Shown here: positions 54,001 through 64,000 of the stretch, piece by piece
Position numbering within the stretch: position 1 is the stretch's first letter
Layout: every line of letters starts with the position of its first letter
From: Ixodes scapularis
Taxonomy: Eukaryota > Arthropoda > Arachnida > Ixodida > Ixodidae
Length of the DNA stretch: 64,000 nucleotides
Assembly (NCBI RefSeq): GCF_016920785.2
Contig: NW_024609846.1
Location: 112,520,831 to 112,584,830 of the forward strand
Direction of reading: 5' to 3'
Notes under the pieces: generated by a model
Databases searched by the model: none
The model's input: the letters and a program-made list of their open reading frames with translations, nothing else
What the model was told of the DNA's origin: nothing
Program-made: the position numbers and the translations under genes

Positions 54001-55125
54001 CCCAGCCTGCCTCTGTGATTGCCAACTTGTCAAGGACGGATTCATCTACAATAGAGAACTGCACTCACTTGAGATTGTAGAAGGCTGCGGCATGCGAATG
54101 ACACAAAAGACAATTCGCCACATGAAAAATGGAAAGGGTAGCAACAGAGAAGTGGTTTTGTTGACTTCCGATAGGTTGCGCTTTGGAAACTTGCGACGCA
54201 GCTGCAGATCGGCAGAACTTTTTATTATTTTTTTTTATTTTTTCAATTACACAGCGAAATTGCTGCATTTTGGGGAAAGGTGGTGCATCTCCTCTCACTT
54301 GTGCAGAGATAAACAATACAAAAAATAAGTTGCAAATGCTTTGACCATTAATCCTGTTGCACTACCCCTTCGGGGGGGGCTAGCTGGTTTGCCCAAGGCA
54401 ATGCTACCTAGAAAACGAGGCCTTTTCTCCCTCGAATGTTGTCACTACCACGTCCACTCAGCTCTGCCAAGGTCGTCTCTGCATTGACACGAGCATATCT
54501 TGCAGCGCCTCGCATTGAGCACAGTGGTAGGGTTCAGTGACGCAAGATTTGTATGTCTGCCTTTTTGGTGGGTTTTCGAAATAATGTTCAATGTATTTGC
54601 CGCTGAGGACAGGTCGGGAATCCACCGCTGGCAACTTAATGCGCAGGTTGTGTCGCAGTGGGAAGTATTCTGGAACTTCCCAAGTCCTGTGTGTAAGACA
54701 ACAAGGTCAAATCAAACAATATGTTGCTCGAAGCGGTAACTAAAAGTCTTGTGAACTTAGAACCAGTCCACCCTAACAATGTGGTAGTGAGCGAGGCCCA
54801 ATTAAGAAAGAAAAATTAAGTTCTAGTGCAAATTCCTTGCATCTTGGTGAAATGTAGCAGGGTAAGCAATTTGGTGCGATTGGCACAGATATTGCATCAC
54901 TGTAGCTGTACTTTATTTTTACTTTATAAACTACAAGCTTTGTTGTAATCACGGGTAATAAGAATATGGTCTTATGTTTATTTGTTGTTCAAAGGCATGC
55001 ATGGTGTAAGTCAAGTCTGTGCTTGTGCTTTCCCTTTTCTTCTGCAGAAAGAGTGGCGAGAAAACTACTCGGAATTCAAGCGGAAAGTTGCTCGGTGCGT
55101 TAGGAAAAGTCAAGAGGAGGTCTAG
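44997..55125 (+). CDS. UBE2G1: Ubiquitin-conjugating enzyme E2 G1, complete (5 exons, 167 aa)
   Basis: Exons are 44997-45042, 46134-46236, 46992-47089, 50180-50358 and 55048-55125, all GT-AG with consistent phases, giving 167 residues (human 170). The protein starts MAEHQSALLLRKQL and runs through NPVEGFSAGLIDDNDIYKWE. It contains the E2 signature WHPNIDKNGDVCIS, with catalytic Cys90 and the HPN motif, and the acidic-loop insertion HEPGDDKYGYEKASERWL that marks the G-class. It ends VARCVRKSQEEV. The enzyme accepts ubiquitin from E1 as a Cys thioester and extends ubiquitin chains with E3 ligases; human UBE2G1 works with CRL4 complexes. Cytosolic or nuclear, no signal sequence. Every conserved residue I can check is present. 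Confidence 0.96.
45043..46133 (+). other. UBE2G1 intron 1
   Basis: 1091 bp, acceptor CTTTCAG. Open frames such as 45128-45568 have no recognisable motif and lack support as exons. Confidence 0.85.
46134..46236 (+). CDS. UBE2G1: UBE2G1 exon 2
   Basis: 103 nt completing Glu16 and encoding LKKNPVEGF through PPDTL plus two bases of Tyr50. Donor TA|GTAAGT. Confidence 0.95.
46237..46991 (+). other. UBE2G1 intron 2
   Basis: 755 bp, ending TTTTTCCAG. A box B-like TAGTTCAATCC near 46565 hints at a SINE fragment but no box A was convincing. Confidence 0.85.
46992..47089 (+). CDS. UBE2G1: UBE2G1 exon 3
   Basis: 98 nt encoding EGGFFKAHLYFPKEYPLRPP and onward to WHPN. The donor A|GTAAGC splits Ile83. 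Confidence 0.95.
47127..47303. mobile_element. Palindromic MITE in UBE2G1 intron 3 (177 bp)
   Basis: ACCATGATGATTTTAACCC at the left is the exact reverse complement of the right end. The arms continue through GTGGAAGAGAAAGTAAC / GTTACTTTCTCTTCCAC to a centre of GTCTCTATAGAGAC. Small gaps separate paired blocks. Confidence 0.85.
48566..49566. mobile_element. TTAA-flanked MITE (1001 bp) in UBE2G1 intron 3
   Basis: It starts AGGGGCCCTGCAA and ends TTGCAGGGCCCCT, a perfect 13-bp inverted repeat. TTAA lies on both sides (48562-48565, 49567-49570). TTAA duplication points to a piggyBac-type mobiliser. No transposase is encoded. Related in end structure to the 330-bp MITE at 15346. Confidence 0.83.
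49885..50125. repeat. hAT-like MITE fragment before exon 4
   Basis: GGGAAACCCCTGGGAACGC and GGAAACCCCTGGGGGAACCG are related phrases, and the segment ends CACTTTGAGAACCCATGG, a hAT-style terminus. Boundaries are unclear. Confidence 0.35.
50180..50358 (+). CDS. UBE2G1: UBE2G1 exon 4 (catalytic exon)
   Basis: 179 nt encoding DKNGDVCISILHEPG with Cys90, the acidic loop, RWLPVHTVETILISVISML and ADPNDESPQNVDAA. Acceptor TTTTTCCAG, donor GCG|GTGAGG, phase 0. Confidence 0.95.
50359..55047 (+). other. UBE2G1 intron 4
   Basis: 4689 bp. Apart from the MITE at 52221-52397 and a fragment with GGGTGGGCTATCT near 53266, nothing was recognised in 50359-52220 and 52398-55047. Confidence 0.85.
52221..52397. 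mobile_element. Short MITE with GTCTATACTCTGTTTCAT ends (177 bp)
   Basis: GTCTATACTCTGTTTCATA at the left and TATGAAACAGAGTATAGAC at the right are perfect reverse complements over 19 bp. The interior has no coding capacity. TA dinucleotides in the ends allow a TA target duplication. Confidence 0.75.
55048..55125 (+). CDS. UBE2G1: UBE2G1 exon 5 (coding part)
   Basis: 78 nt encoding KEWRENYSEFKRKVARCVRK and SQEEV, then TAG (55123-55125). Acceptor CTTCTGCAG. The hAT element begins 233 bp later and may lie in the 3' UTR. Confidence 0.95.
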   Translation, partial: KEWRENYSEFKRKVARCVRKSQEEV

Positions 55126-55357
55126 GATAAATTTTGGTGTAGTATAATTTTGGGTAAGTTTCCTAATCTTTCTCAACTCTGGCACAAACTGGCACGGTTT
55201 AGTTCCTGAAAATTTTTAGCAGCTTTTGGGCTGTTATATTTTGCTTTTTACCCTTTGTAACAACTACTGGATGTTTTCGTAGCATATTCTTCTTCCATAT
55301 CTACTAGCAGCAAGTGTAAAGCTCATGGTGTTGAAACTTGACTGGATTTGTTTGCAT

Positions 55358-58300
55358 TAGAGCACTGCACGGGCCTACTTCTTGAGGCCTGGCCCTGCCG
55401 GGGCCCTCTGGCATGCAGTCTCACCCGACTCGGGCCCGACCTGGCAGGACTCCCCTCTAATTAGGCCCGGCTGCTGGCACCTGCATTCGGACGTGCCCCA
55501 GTCCCAGACATGCCTCTTTGTCCAAACACAGGCAGAATGGGCTCGGAAAAGCCCGCGTTGGTGCCCTCGGCCTGCTCATTAAAATGTCTATTACACAACG
55601 AGTTCACGGCTTTTCAAGCTGCGCCTGCGCTTGTGCTGTGAATCGAAGCAGCTCAGAAGGCCATGAGCTTGTGTTTGTGGCTCTGGTCAGTTAGAAGTAC
55701 ATTATTACCTTACGTAAAACATTTCGCATAATGAGAAGCCAAAAAGTTTGATATTGGGACAACACCCAGCATAGAGGTATTATGCAGCTTGTTTCAAGAA
55801 GTGAAACAAAAGAAATCTAGGTATTGCTGTTTATTTCCAAGGTACACACACATACAATGGGAAAGGAAAAAGAAACAGGTTACAAGAGATTAACATAATG
55901 TTGGGAGAGATTACAAGAATGTTCAATTATTACATATTTTTGTGCACAAGTAAGAGACCTAGTGAGACTTGCTTTAGGCAGGTTCACCACTCATTCATGA
56001 CGTACCCAGCTGCACTGAAGTTTCTCTCACTGCTGGCTCTTGTGGCTGGGATGCAGAGTACCTTCTTTGCAAGGGCTGCAAGTTGCAGGAAAGTGATCTG
56101 GTGAGTCTGCCACCATAGCATCAAGTCCTTCATTCCACCTTCGCCACCATATTCGGCACATAAGTACTTGTCAACTTCATCACTTTGTTCTGGCACTACT
56201 TCCACATTGCACCATTCTTGGAACTCATCCACACATCTATGCTTCGTGGGAGCTAAAGTGTTGCCTCATATATCCACATAGTCTCTCATCGATGCCAGTC
56301 GCAGTCCCTCACTTGCCAGCCTCTCTTTCTCGTTGCCTCAGACCGATTTTCTTTCGTTTCCAGGGAGCATGTGGAGTTGATACTGTGGACACAGTATCAA
56401 CTTCGAGCTGTAGTTTGCTTTCCAGGAAGTGCTTCGCCCTCTCTTCGAGTTTCACAGTAACGGATGAGTTGCAAGGCTCCACTTGAAGATGCTGGCTTAG
56501 TTTGGCAAAACAGAACAACACAAATGGCAAAGTGAGGTGTTTATCTTGCTTCAACTTGTCGCTCGGCTCCTTAAATGGCTCCAAGAAGTAAGACTTGTTC
56601 ACATCATCAAGCAAGCAGTTGTTTCTGGTGTCCAAAATATGTTTGATATCTTCATACTGGACAAACACCGACCTGATCATTGCCAGTTTGGAGTTCCAAC
56701 TGGTGGAGTTCCAACTTGTACTTCTTGGTACACAGCATGTGGCACCTCGCTAGCAAGTCCACTTTGCTTCAGAAAAGTCTCAACAGACTTCGCACCTTTG
56801 ATGTTTTCGTGCATGGCGCGCAGCTCTTCTGCAGCAAACGACTCATCAAATCTGTGCCAGAGTACGGTGTTCAAGATTTGAGCGTACAACTCATCCTTGT
56901 GTATGGACGGAGTGCACTTATAATATTTGCACCTTGGTCGGTCACGAACACCACATTTGCTAGGAGGTCTTCACTGAAACTAAGCTTTGAAAACCTGCAA
57001 ACAATTCCTTTGCCTATGTTTTCGCCAGTCTTCCTTTCCTGTTGGAAAATCGCGAGTGAAGAGATCTTGGCACTGCAGAACCCAGTTTTCATCAATAAAG
57101 TGAACCGTTTTGGTAGTATACGTGATCTTTTTGAAGTCGTCTGGCTACATGTCACGTGTAACAGTGCAACGAGTTTCCTTCATTGCTGCTTCACTGATAG
57201 GTCTCATGGCATCTGTCATAGCATTTGCTACGTTGGCTACTTTTCGGTACACAGTTGTGGGATGTGGAAGCACGTCATTCACGGAGATGTTTCCGTAGTG
57301 GGCGCCAATGCTAATTAGTTTGTCTGCGGGCTGAACAAAGCAGTCTCCGTGAACTACATCAAATGGCCGCATATCTTTGGCGCATAAGCCAATGCAAGCC
57401 GTTGTCAACTTTTTGACAATCTCAGGAATGCTGGACTTCTTCGTTGCAAAAAAAGAAGTAACACGCGCACACTCGGAATTGGACAACTTACATTTGTGCC
57501 GGCTCAAATGCAGGGTCCCAGTCTTGGTGCCGTCGTAGGTCAAAAAGGCTTTGCAATGGCTACATTGAATATGTCCTAGTGATGCTGACGTGGTTGCATC
57601 GACAACTTTCACAAATTTCTTCCACGCATCACTTTGTTTGGAGTCTTTTGCGACAAGCTTGAGCTGCTTCGTTGAAAGTCCTTTCTTCCACTTGGCGACA
57701 CTCATTCTAAAATTCATGAAAAAGAAACTGAAGACCGCATATAAAATTTGATTGTCTATTTGCGGCAAAAGACACCTTGACGTAGCTGAAGATTATCTTA
57801 GACTGCACCAAGCAATTTGTGTGAAAAGAAAGAACAAACAGGAAAGCAGGGTCAGTTGTGTAAACTTCTTTAACCAATCAGCCGGCCTCGCTCACGCGTA
57901 CATGTAGAGAGGACTGTCACTCGACATAGGGTGGGGAAGTCGGCTTGTTCTCGTTTCAGAACGCCGAACAATATGTGCCCCCCGTTCCGGTACGCGGTAT
58001 TGTGTACTTGGCGAGTTTTCCATGGGGTCTAGTTGTTTTTGGAGCACCAATATTACAGTCAGGAATACAACAAAGATGGTTCTTGGTTTTCTTTTTTTGG
58101 CGTTGGGAAAGAAAGAAATGGCACAAAGACAGTACACCAGAACCCCTGACAACTTTAAGAAAAACAAAATCTCTGGCCGGGTCTCAGACTTCTTGGAAGT
58201 GAAACGATTGTCCGAGAGGAGCCCATAGGCCCCACCCCACACCACGAGGTCCCCATCAACGCGCTTTGCCATTGTGCTCACAGCTCTGGAACAGTTATCT

Positions 58301-58748
58301 TCGAAAGCCACGTGCACCTACAAATCGGTCAACAGTTGACGGACCCGTACGCGACCTGTTTTTGGAGACCGCAACGCACGAAAAGCCCACATCGAGGGCG
58401 CCCAAACGATACGACTTTAGCGAAGGCCTTGTGTTTACCAACCCACCCGTAGAAAACTATTGCGTGGACAAAGAGAGTAAAAGGTAAACATGTTCAAGGG
58501 GTGCGTTTCCCCGAACCTTTGAACCACAGTCGGGTTTGAGGTTCGGAGAAACGTCCAATTGCGAAAAAACCGAAAGATCCCCTTTTAGGGTGTCGGTCAG
58601 TTCAGTTGGTGTTCTGTATGTATATTGCCCTTTTTAGCAATTGAGTGAAGTTCTATGCTTTCTGTGTGGACGGCCTTGATGCGTCCCTGGTGTGGCCCAG
58701 GCCCGACTAAAGCGTACGCTGCCCAGCCCGGGCCTGTGCAGTGCTCTA
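55358..58748 (-). mobile_element. hAT transposon, 3391 bp, with exact 8-bp target duplication
   Basis: The left terminus TAGAGCACTGCACGGGCC (55358) is mirrored at the right by GGCCTGTGCAGTGCTCTA (ending 58748), with one mismatch in 18 bp. The 8-bp flank GTTTGCAT lies at 55350-55357. The same octamer appears at 58931-58938, after a 180-bp MITE inserted in the terminal TA. The transposase is on the minus strand. It lies just after the UBE2G1 stop codon. Confidence 0.9.
55920..57705 (-). pseudogene. hAT transposase with BED zinc finger (frameshifted)
   Basis: It begins MSVAKWKKGLSTKQL at 57705. A BED-type finger follows (CSHCKAFL ... LHLSRHKC). The catalytic-domain segments read KTGENIGKG and LLANVVFVTDQGANII (56900-57000) and then MHENIKGAKSVETFLKQSGL. 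The C-terminal hAT dimerisation block reads PATRASSERNFSAAGYVMNE (about 56000). At least three frame changes (about 57150, 56880, 56300) and an in-frame stop at 55984 inside the C-terminal block show the gene is inactive. When intact it would cut and paste the element. Confidence 0.85.
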
Positions 58749-58928
58749 CCGTAAAATACCGAGCAAGTGCCCACTCGAAATTTTAATACTATCGCGAAAA
58801 AATTGGCGTTGGGCGCTAGTGAAGTCATCAATTTTACATATAAATGTACTGTGCGTATTTTTTCAGATGTTTCTAGTTTTAGGGGTGGGCGCTTAGTGCG
58901 GAACGGGTGCATGCACGGTATTCTACGG
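58749..58928. mobile_element. Mariner-type MITE (180 bp) in the end of the hAT element
   Basis: It starts CCGTAAAATACCG and ends CGGTATTCTACGG, an inverted repeat with one mismatch in 13 bp. TA lies on both sides (58747-58748, 58929-58930). It carries internal GTGCCCAC / GGGTGGGCGC blocks. Confidence 0.85.
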
Positions 58929-58938
58929 TAGTTTGCAT

Positions 58939-61808
58939 ACATCCAACCAATTCTTGCGTAACTTACATTTTATTACACTTTGGGTTTCGTTTCCACTTGT
59001 CCAACAATAGTAAATGAGTGTTGTATTAATGGCCTGAAGTCTTTGTAGCCTTTTTGGTGAGCCACTGCTTTTTTTTCATGCAAGACTCGTCCCTGATGCT
59101 TTTCTTCAAACTGACCCAATCTTTTTGTTAAGTGAAAACTGGGTGTAAAGAGTGAAAATTAAGTTTTTGCATTAATTTAACTAAAGAAAGTTATTGTTGC
59201 AGTCGAACCACAATTACAAGCAGTGTGCAAGAACATTTTACTTCTATTAATAGAGTTCATATACAAATAGGTTAAAATGTCAAAGTAGAACTCTCATAAT
59301 TAAAACTGTCTGGGTTAGTGGGTCTGAAAACGTTTACTTGCTCTTGTTTAATAGCAGTTCTGATGAAGTTGTCTGTGGTTTCCTGCAGTGCCACGTAGAG
59401 CCATTCCAGTGTGGGATGAAAAAAGTTTCCTAGACTTTAGTCGAAAGCCCTTGTGAATTTTTAGCTTTGCCAACAGACACATCTGCTGTGGGTTGATTTC
59501 TGCTCATTCGTTGCAGCAGGAATGGTGAGCGCTTCTCGTCCACACAACGCGCTCTTGCTCGACTTTTCGGAGCCACTTGAAGGAAGCGGAGCCCACATGT
59601 AGTAACTCCAGGGACATTGTGCAGTGGGTCCGGCCGAGACTGCGTTCTCCCTGTGGGCAGCCTTCCTCCACAAGGCAGCCGCAGCTTCAACGGCTTCCAA
59701 TTAAAAATGGACGGGAACGAAATTTGATACCACTTCAATTTGCTCCAGCTTACCACAGATCCCTCCTCCCTCTGGCCCCTCGTGCTTTCCAGAAGCTGCT
59801 AACACTGTTCCCCAAAGTAAAAGTGCGCGAGTGTGGAGCGTGCATGGTCCCTTTTGATTTGAGTATCTTTTAAGTGTGTGCATGCATGTGCTTTGGTTGC
59901 CTTTTTTTCTTTCTCAATTGGTTTCTTTCTTTGACCCATATTTTGGTTCGTTTTTTTTTTCACACTTCACGTCTGCTATTCTTGGAGTGTGACGAGTTGA
60001 GACTGGGGCCCTCTTTAAACTGGCAGGTGTTGAAGATGCTTAAGGCAGCAACTTGCGCTTCTAAGCAATTTAACTTTGGCACTGCTACATGGCCAGGCTG
60101 GCGTGGGGCGAGCTAGTTGTGTCATTTATACAATTTCTGTATAGCCATCAAACACTCATTGCTGTACATTTTTTCAGATGCTTAGCTGGGTTTGTGACTG
60201 GGTCTGGGAAAGAATGGAAATGTTTTTCTTTCTTTTTTTGCTAGTGGGAGGGTAGGCCAACTGGTATTCTTTAAATTGATCGCCAGGCTTTGGGCAACAT
60301 GTTCTGGGAAACTGGGTTGCCTTGTTGTTGGTGGGTGTACCCTGAGACAGCGAAACAACCGACATTTGCTTTGCGGCATGTGCAAAAAGAGATATTTATT
60401 TGAGCGAATGAATAATCTTTGTGCCTACAATCTGGTTGGACTTTGATCAATGCTATGTTTGTGCTCGGCAGTGCATTTTGCAGTTATCGGGATAAGCTGA
60501 ACCTCTCGTTATTGTAATTTGTACTCTCACTTTAAAATGGAAGTCGGAAAAATCTGTTGCAAAGTCGCTTCTGGACCTTTCCAGCATACTTTACCTGAAG
60601 GTGTTTGCCTAAAGAGCCACGATGTTATTGCAGCTGCAGACATTGGGTGACCAAGCTGTTCTTCTTTTTACATGGCAGAGGGGAAGAAACGGCTTGAAAG
60701 TATTTGCTGATCCATTATGGCAGTCTTTTCAACAGATTTAATTGCAGGAGATCAAGCGTTTAACTTTTTTTTCTGTTTCTTTGCTTTTCTTTTTTCTTAG
60801 CAGTACTACATATATATCTTGTCCAGGAACGTGGTCATGTTGACAGTACATTACTGAGTGATTTTTTTTTAGAATGATTTGTGTTTATTCTATTTGGGTT
60901 TATGCATGCATTTTACGTGAAAAATTGCGTTTTAAACTTCCTGTAAATTGCTTTCCGAGCTTTGTACAGTTGACTAAATATATTTTCATGTCTTTGATGA
61001 CTGTGTTGTGTTTACTGCAGTTGGGTAATCGGTCACAAAAGTTCAGGGCACGGGCGGACCTGTTGACAAAAAAGCTCAGTAGCATTGCCCTCCTACATCG
61101 TGGTAAAATCTAAGATGACCTTTTATTATGTGTTTTGATATCCTGAAGGCATAAGATATTTATGAACTCGACTTTCATCAGCAGACTCTGGTGCCTTTCT
61201 TTGCCCTTAAACTACGGGTATTTTCAGTTAACTTCCTTTATTCTTTATTGAAAGATCACCCCGCAGTGCCCGCAGGGGAATTAAATTCTTGGGGAATGTA
61301 TTAGCATGGCATTTGGGGAAACGTCACTCATGCCCCTCTAGAAATCGCTGACGCTGGCCCCTTTACTTTCCTGTATTGACTTACGGTAAAAAAAAAAGTT
61401 TAAAAACTGCTGGTTGAAGATCTTGTGGCCTGCAAAACTTGATTGCCGGGGAGGGACGGTAAACCAAAGAAGACTCCTTTCCAGTCGGCAATGGTTGCTT
61501 AACTCCCGTCGCGGCTAAGTAACTGCATTTATACCAAGGTCACCATTGGGCAGGGCCCATCAATTACTGGAAGTGGGTTATCTTTCGGTGTTTTTGAAGA
61601 AACAAGAAGGAAATTGAATCAAGAATAGGGGTGGGTTACTTTTAGAGGGGCATCTCGGGATATTGCGGTACACAAATGTATCGCAGCCTACGCGCCAGCT
61701 GTGCGCGTGACTAACGAAAACCAGGCGGTGTCTGTCAGTTTGTCAGCGCCGCAGAGGGAGAGGTTGACGGCTCCGTAGTTTGAGGACAACCGCTTAATCG
61801 TTCGCTGA
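58939..61808. other. Intergenic or UBE2G1 3' UTR region; no gene recognised
   Basis: T-rich sequence with no coding block identified. The 61560-61670 part has GTGGGTTATCTTT and GGGTGGGTTACTTTT phrases resembling a MITE fragment. No decisive polyadenylation site for UBE2G1 was found. Confidence 0.4.
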
Positions 61809-61833
61809 ATATATATATATATATATATATATA
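61809..61833. repeat. (TA)n microsatellite
   Basis: About 12 AT units. Confidence 0.9.
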
Positions 61834-61899
61834 AATGAAAGACATTTACAACTTCCTGCAACACCGATTTAGAGCGCAGCTCAGGAGGAGGGCGGGAGG

Positions 61900-62139
61900 G
61901 TATGCCCCTCCTCATCCGTACCCTCTCCTTCCCCCCCCCCCCCTCTAATGCGCGTCATCACGCAACGTTTCGGCGCGGTGTATTATGGGACGTTTCCCAT
62001 AATGCACCGCGCGGTTACACCGACGCCGCTCAAGCCGGAAGCGGGCTGCGCTCGACACCGTTGTTTTCTCGAGCGTGCTGGCTCAAGCGAGCCGTTCCGT
62101 CGCCTCCTTCGCGCTCTTAGCTCCTTGGCTCCTCTCCCC
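61900..62139 (+). promoter_or_regulatory. Promoter and 5' UTR of an unidentified gene
   Basis: A 200-bp GC- and CpG-rich island stands out from its surroundings. TTCCCATAATGCACCGCG (61994-62011) fits the ZNF143/Staf consensus YWCCCRNMATSCMYYRCR at every position. An inverted near-match lies at 61974-61991. It precedes an ATG in the context CTCCCCATGG. Confidence 0.6.
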
Positions 62140-62172
62140 ATGGACGTGAAAGAGAACATAAACATAGAAGAG
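62140..62172 (+). CDS. First coding exon of an unidentified gene (MDVKENINIEE)
   Basis: The ATG at 62140 in good context opens an 11-codon exon that ends at a canonical donor GAG|GTATGC, phase 0. No downstream exon is visible before the window ends. I do not recognise the protein from 11 residues. The case for a gene rests on the promoter island, start context and donor. Confidence 0.45.
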
Positions 62173-62435
62173 GTATGCCCGTTCTCGCGTTCCGCGTTAT
62201 AACAGCTATTAAAAAAAGGAGTGCACTAGGGAAAGACGGGCAAGAGAAAAGTGAAAATGAGAACTGATCTTTAATCTTTCCTCTTAAAGTAATTGTGTGT
62301 TTGTTTGGACAGTGGGAAGTGAACCAGCCTCAATGGGTCGCTGTAGATGCGAGCAAGTGCAGTTGTAGCATCGTGACGCCGCTCGTTGTCTTTGTGCTTT
62401 GACCAGCTGCACCAATCGCGCGCAGTGAACGCGCC
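62173..62435 (+). other. Putative intron of the unidentified gene; nothing recognised
   Basis: No repeat or exon was identified before the LINE tail. Confidence 0.4.
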
Positions 62436-64000
62436 GTTGTTGTTGTTGTTGAAAAACTTTATTGAGTTGAAAGATTTAGGAAAGGGAAGGGGAGAAAGGG
62501 GAAGAAAAAGGAGAGAGTGGTTGTGTGCCCCTATTCCGGGGCTCCAAGTGCGGAGTGAACTCGGAGTGCTCGGGCCACGAGCAGCCTCTGCTCGCTAGCC
62601 GTCGCGTACTTGAGTCCCGCTTCCCACTCCTTGAGTTTGGGCTCCTCGACTGGAGCCAGTCCTGGGAGGTTCTTGCATGCCCAGACAACGTGATAAACGC
62701 CCACCCAGGGCTCACCACAGAAGGGACAGTCCGCCGTGGCGTACCGTTCTGGGTACCACAGATGTAGCTGGATCGGTGTGACGAACGTGTCCGTCTGAAG
62801 TCGTCTCCACGTGAACTCTTCTTCCTTGCTGAGACCTTTGGCCGGCCCAGGATATTCTGCCCTATGTGTTCGTAGAGCCTTTAAGGCCTCACCGTAAGTG
62901 AGCGCACTGTCCAGATCCCTCTGGGGCAGAACCGAGTCCCGGTATAACGCACCTCGGGCCGCAGCATTCGCCGCCTCGTTTCCGACTTGCCCCATATGGC
63001 CGGGGGTCCAGATCAGATGTACTCCCTCTACTGCGGTTTTGCGGAGGAGCCTTAGAGCTGGTTGACCCACGACCCCTCGCGCAAAGTTTTGACAAGCTCT
63101 TTGTGAATCCGAAATTATCGTCGCTCGAGGATTGCAAACCACCGCCAATGCTATGGCCGCCTCCTCCACTTGTTCAACCGTCTGCGCTCGTATGGAGGCG
63201 ACGCGTCTGATCTGCCCTTGCGCACTGGCCACCGCTATTGCAGCCACCCCCCCGCACCGGACCGGCCCCATCCACGTACAGGGTTCCCTCTCTGCTGTCC
63301 CAGGAACGCGCTAGGGCCACCGCTCGCGCTTGTCTCTGTTCCGCATTCCTATCCGGGTGCATGTTGCGGGGGATTCTACTGATCGTGAATCTCTGCCGGG
63401 TCTCAGCCGGCAGCTCTTCCCCCGCGTCTCCGGGCCCGTGAGAACCGCCGGGTACTGCCATTCCCAGTTTGTCCAGAAGCCACGCTCCATTCACTGTGGA
63501 AGAGAGTCGCTTCAGCTGTGACACTAGTTGAGCTTCATGAAGTTCTTCTATGGTGTTATGCACCCCAAGTTTAAGCAGTTTCTCGGTCGCCGTACGCTCC
63601 GGTAGCCCCAGCGCGTTTTTGTACGCTCTCCTTATCAGTACGTTTAGCTTTTGCATCTCCGCCTTGTTCAAGAGTGCCGCACGTCAGTCTGGCAATAATG
63701 AAGGCCTGGACCAACTGTATTGCCTCTTTCTCCTTTATACCGTGTCTACGGTTCCTAATTCGCCTCATCATACCGCACACCTGCGTGGTCATGGCGTCCA
63801 GTCTGTCGATTGTCGACTTGTTCCCCCTCCCCTGTTGTAGAAGCTGGCCCAGAATCCGAACCTCCGCTGGTTTTGGGACCCGGACCCCATCTATCACCAC
63901 GTCAATGTGATCGACTAGCTTATCGCGAGGGTTTCGGAAGACAAGAAGCTCAGATTTCTCCGGGGCGCACTTAAGCCCGCATCTCATAACGTACTCTCCG
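62436..64000 (-). pseudogene. I/R1-like LINE: RT C-terminus, RNase H, CCHC motif, (CAA)n tail
   Basis: Minus strand from the window end: RT thumb (APEKSELLVFRNPRDK, VRILGQLLQ, RRHGIKEKEAIQLVQAFI) in 63987-63670. A linker follows (LIRRAYKNALGLPERTATEK, ELHEAQLVSQLKRL), then RNase H with TLYVDGAG, EAAIALAVV, IISDSQRACQNF and IWTPGHMGQVGNEAAN. The C-terminal domain reads WRRLQTDTFVTP and CPFCGEPWVGVYHVVWAC (C-x2-C...H-x4-C), with the stop near 62531. The tail is AATAAAG then (CAA)n at 62450-62436. Two frameshifts (about 63665 and, at a C-run, about 63250) break an otherwise well-kept frame. The 5' part is outside the window. Confidence 0.9.

Noticed and set aside
57892..58317. 141-codon minus-strand frame inside the hAT element
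   Set aside because: It lies upstream of the transposase start, has no recognisable motif, and overlaps equally open plus-strand frames.
1..64000. Prokaryotic or endosymbiont origin of the contig
   Set aside because: Spliced MIF and UBE2G1 genes, LINEs and low coding density exclude it.

Overview
The window looks like nuclear DNA of an arthropod, most likely an ixodid tick; the genus is not resolved. It has GT-AG spliced genes with kilobase-scale introns, very sparse coding content, and dense LINE, Harbinger, hAT, pogo/Tigger, gypsy and MITE debris. The macrophage migration inhibitory factor protein it encodes closely resembles known tick MIFs. There is no prokaryotic organisation, no CRISPR array and no convincing functional tRNA or rRNA gene.

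Host genes, all on the + strand. (1) A complete 115-aa MIF gene has exons 27502-27609, 37381-37553 and 41746-41812. The coding exon lengths 108, 173 and 67 nt are the split I recall for vertebrate MIF. Intron 1 is 9.8 kb and intron 2 is 4.2 kb, and both are full of mobile elements. (2) A complete ubiquitin-conjugating enzyme E2 of the UBE2G1 type (167 aa, catalytic Cys90) has exons 44997-45042, 46134-46236, 46992-47089, 50180-50358 and 55048-55125. (3) A probable third gene begins near 61900: a GC-rich promoter with two inverted ZNF143/Staf-like sites precedes a short first coding exon at 62140-62172. The rest lies outside the window.

Layout. 1-13.7 kb is repeat territory: LINE ends on both strands, a decayed RNase H LINE split by a 281-bp hAT MITE, palindromic MITEs, a Harbinger relic, and 132-bp, 185-bp and 16-bp tandem repeats. 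13.9-14.9 kb is the 5' end of a gypsy-like LTR retrotransposon (LTR end, tRNA-Leu-like primer site, gag). 15.1-16.1 kb is a LINE RNase H region cut by a TTAA-flanked MITE whose removal restores the reading frame. 16.2-19.9 kb is a Harbinger transposon with a multi-exon transposase and a convergent second ORF. 20.7-24.5 kb holds two copies of a foldback MITE, a 20-bp-TIR element and a 405-bp tandem array. 27.5-41.9 kb is the MIF gene, with an 825-bp hAT element, a 611-bp tandem duplication, two LINE 3' ends and a 1.7-kb Tigger-like element in its introns. 43-45 kb has a tRNA-derived SINE and foldback DNA before UBE2G1. 45-55 kb is UBE2G1, with MITEs in its introns. 55.36-58.75 kb is a 3.4-kb hAT transposon with an exact 8-bp target duplication, carrying a mariner-type MITE inserted in its last two bases. 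62.4-64 kb is the 3' half of a fairly young I/R1-like LINE on the minus strand.

The strongest novel signals are structural: nested insertions that can be read to the base, several apparently unnamed MITE families, and a ZNF143-like promoter for an unidentified gene. No obvious new biochemical system is visible. The functional cargo is two conserved housekeeping/secretory genes embedded in transposons.
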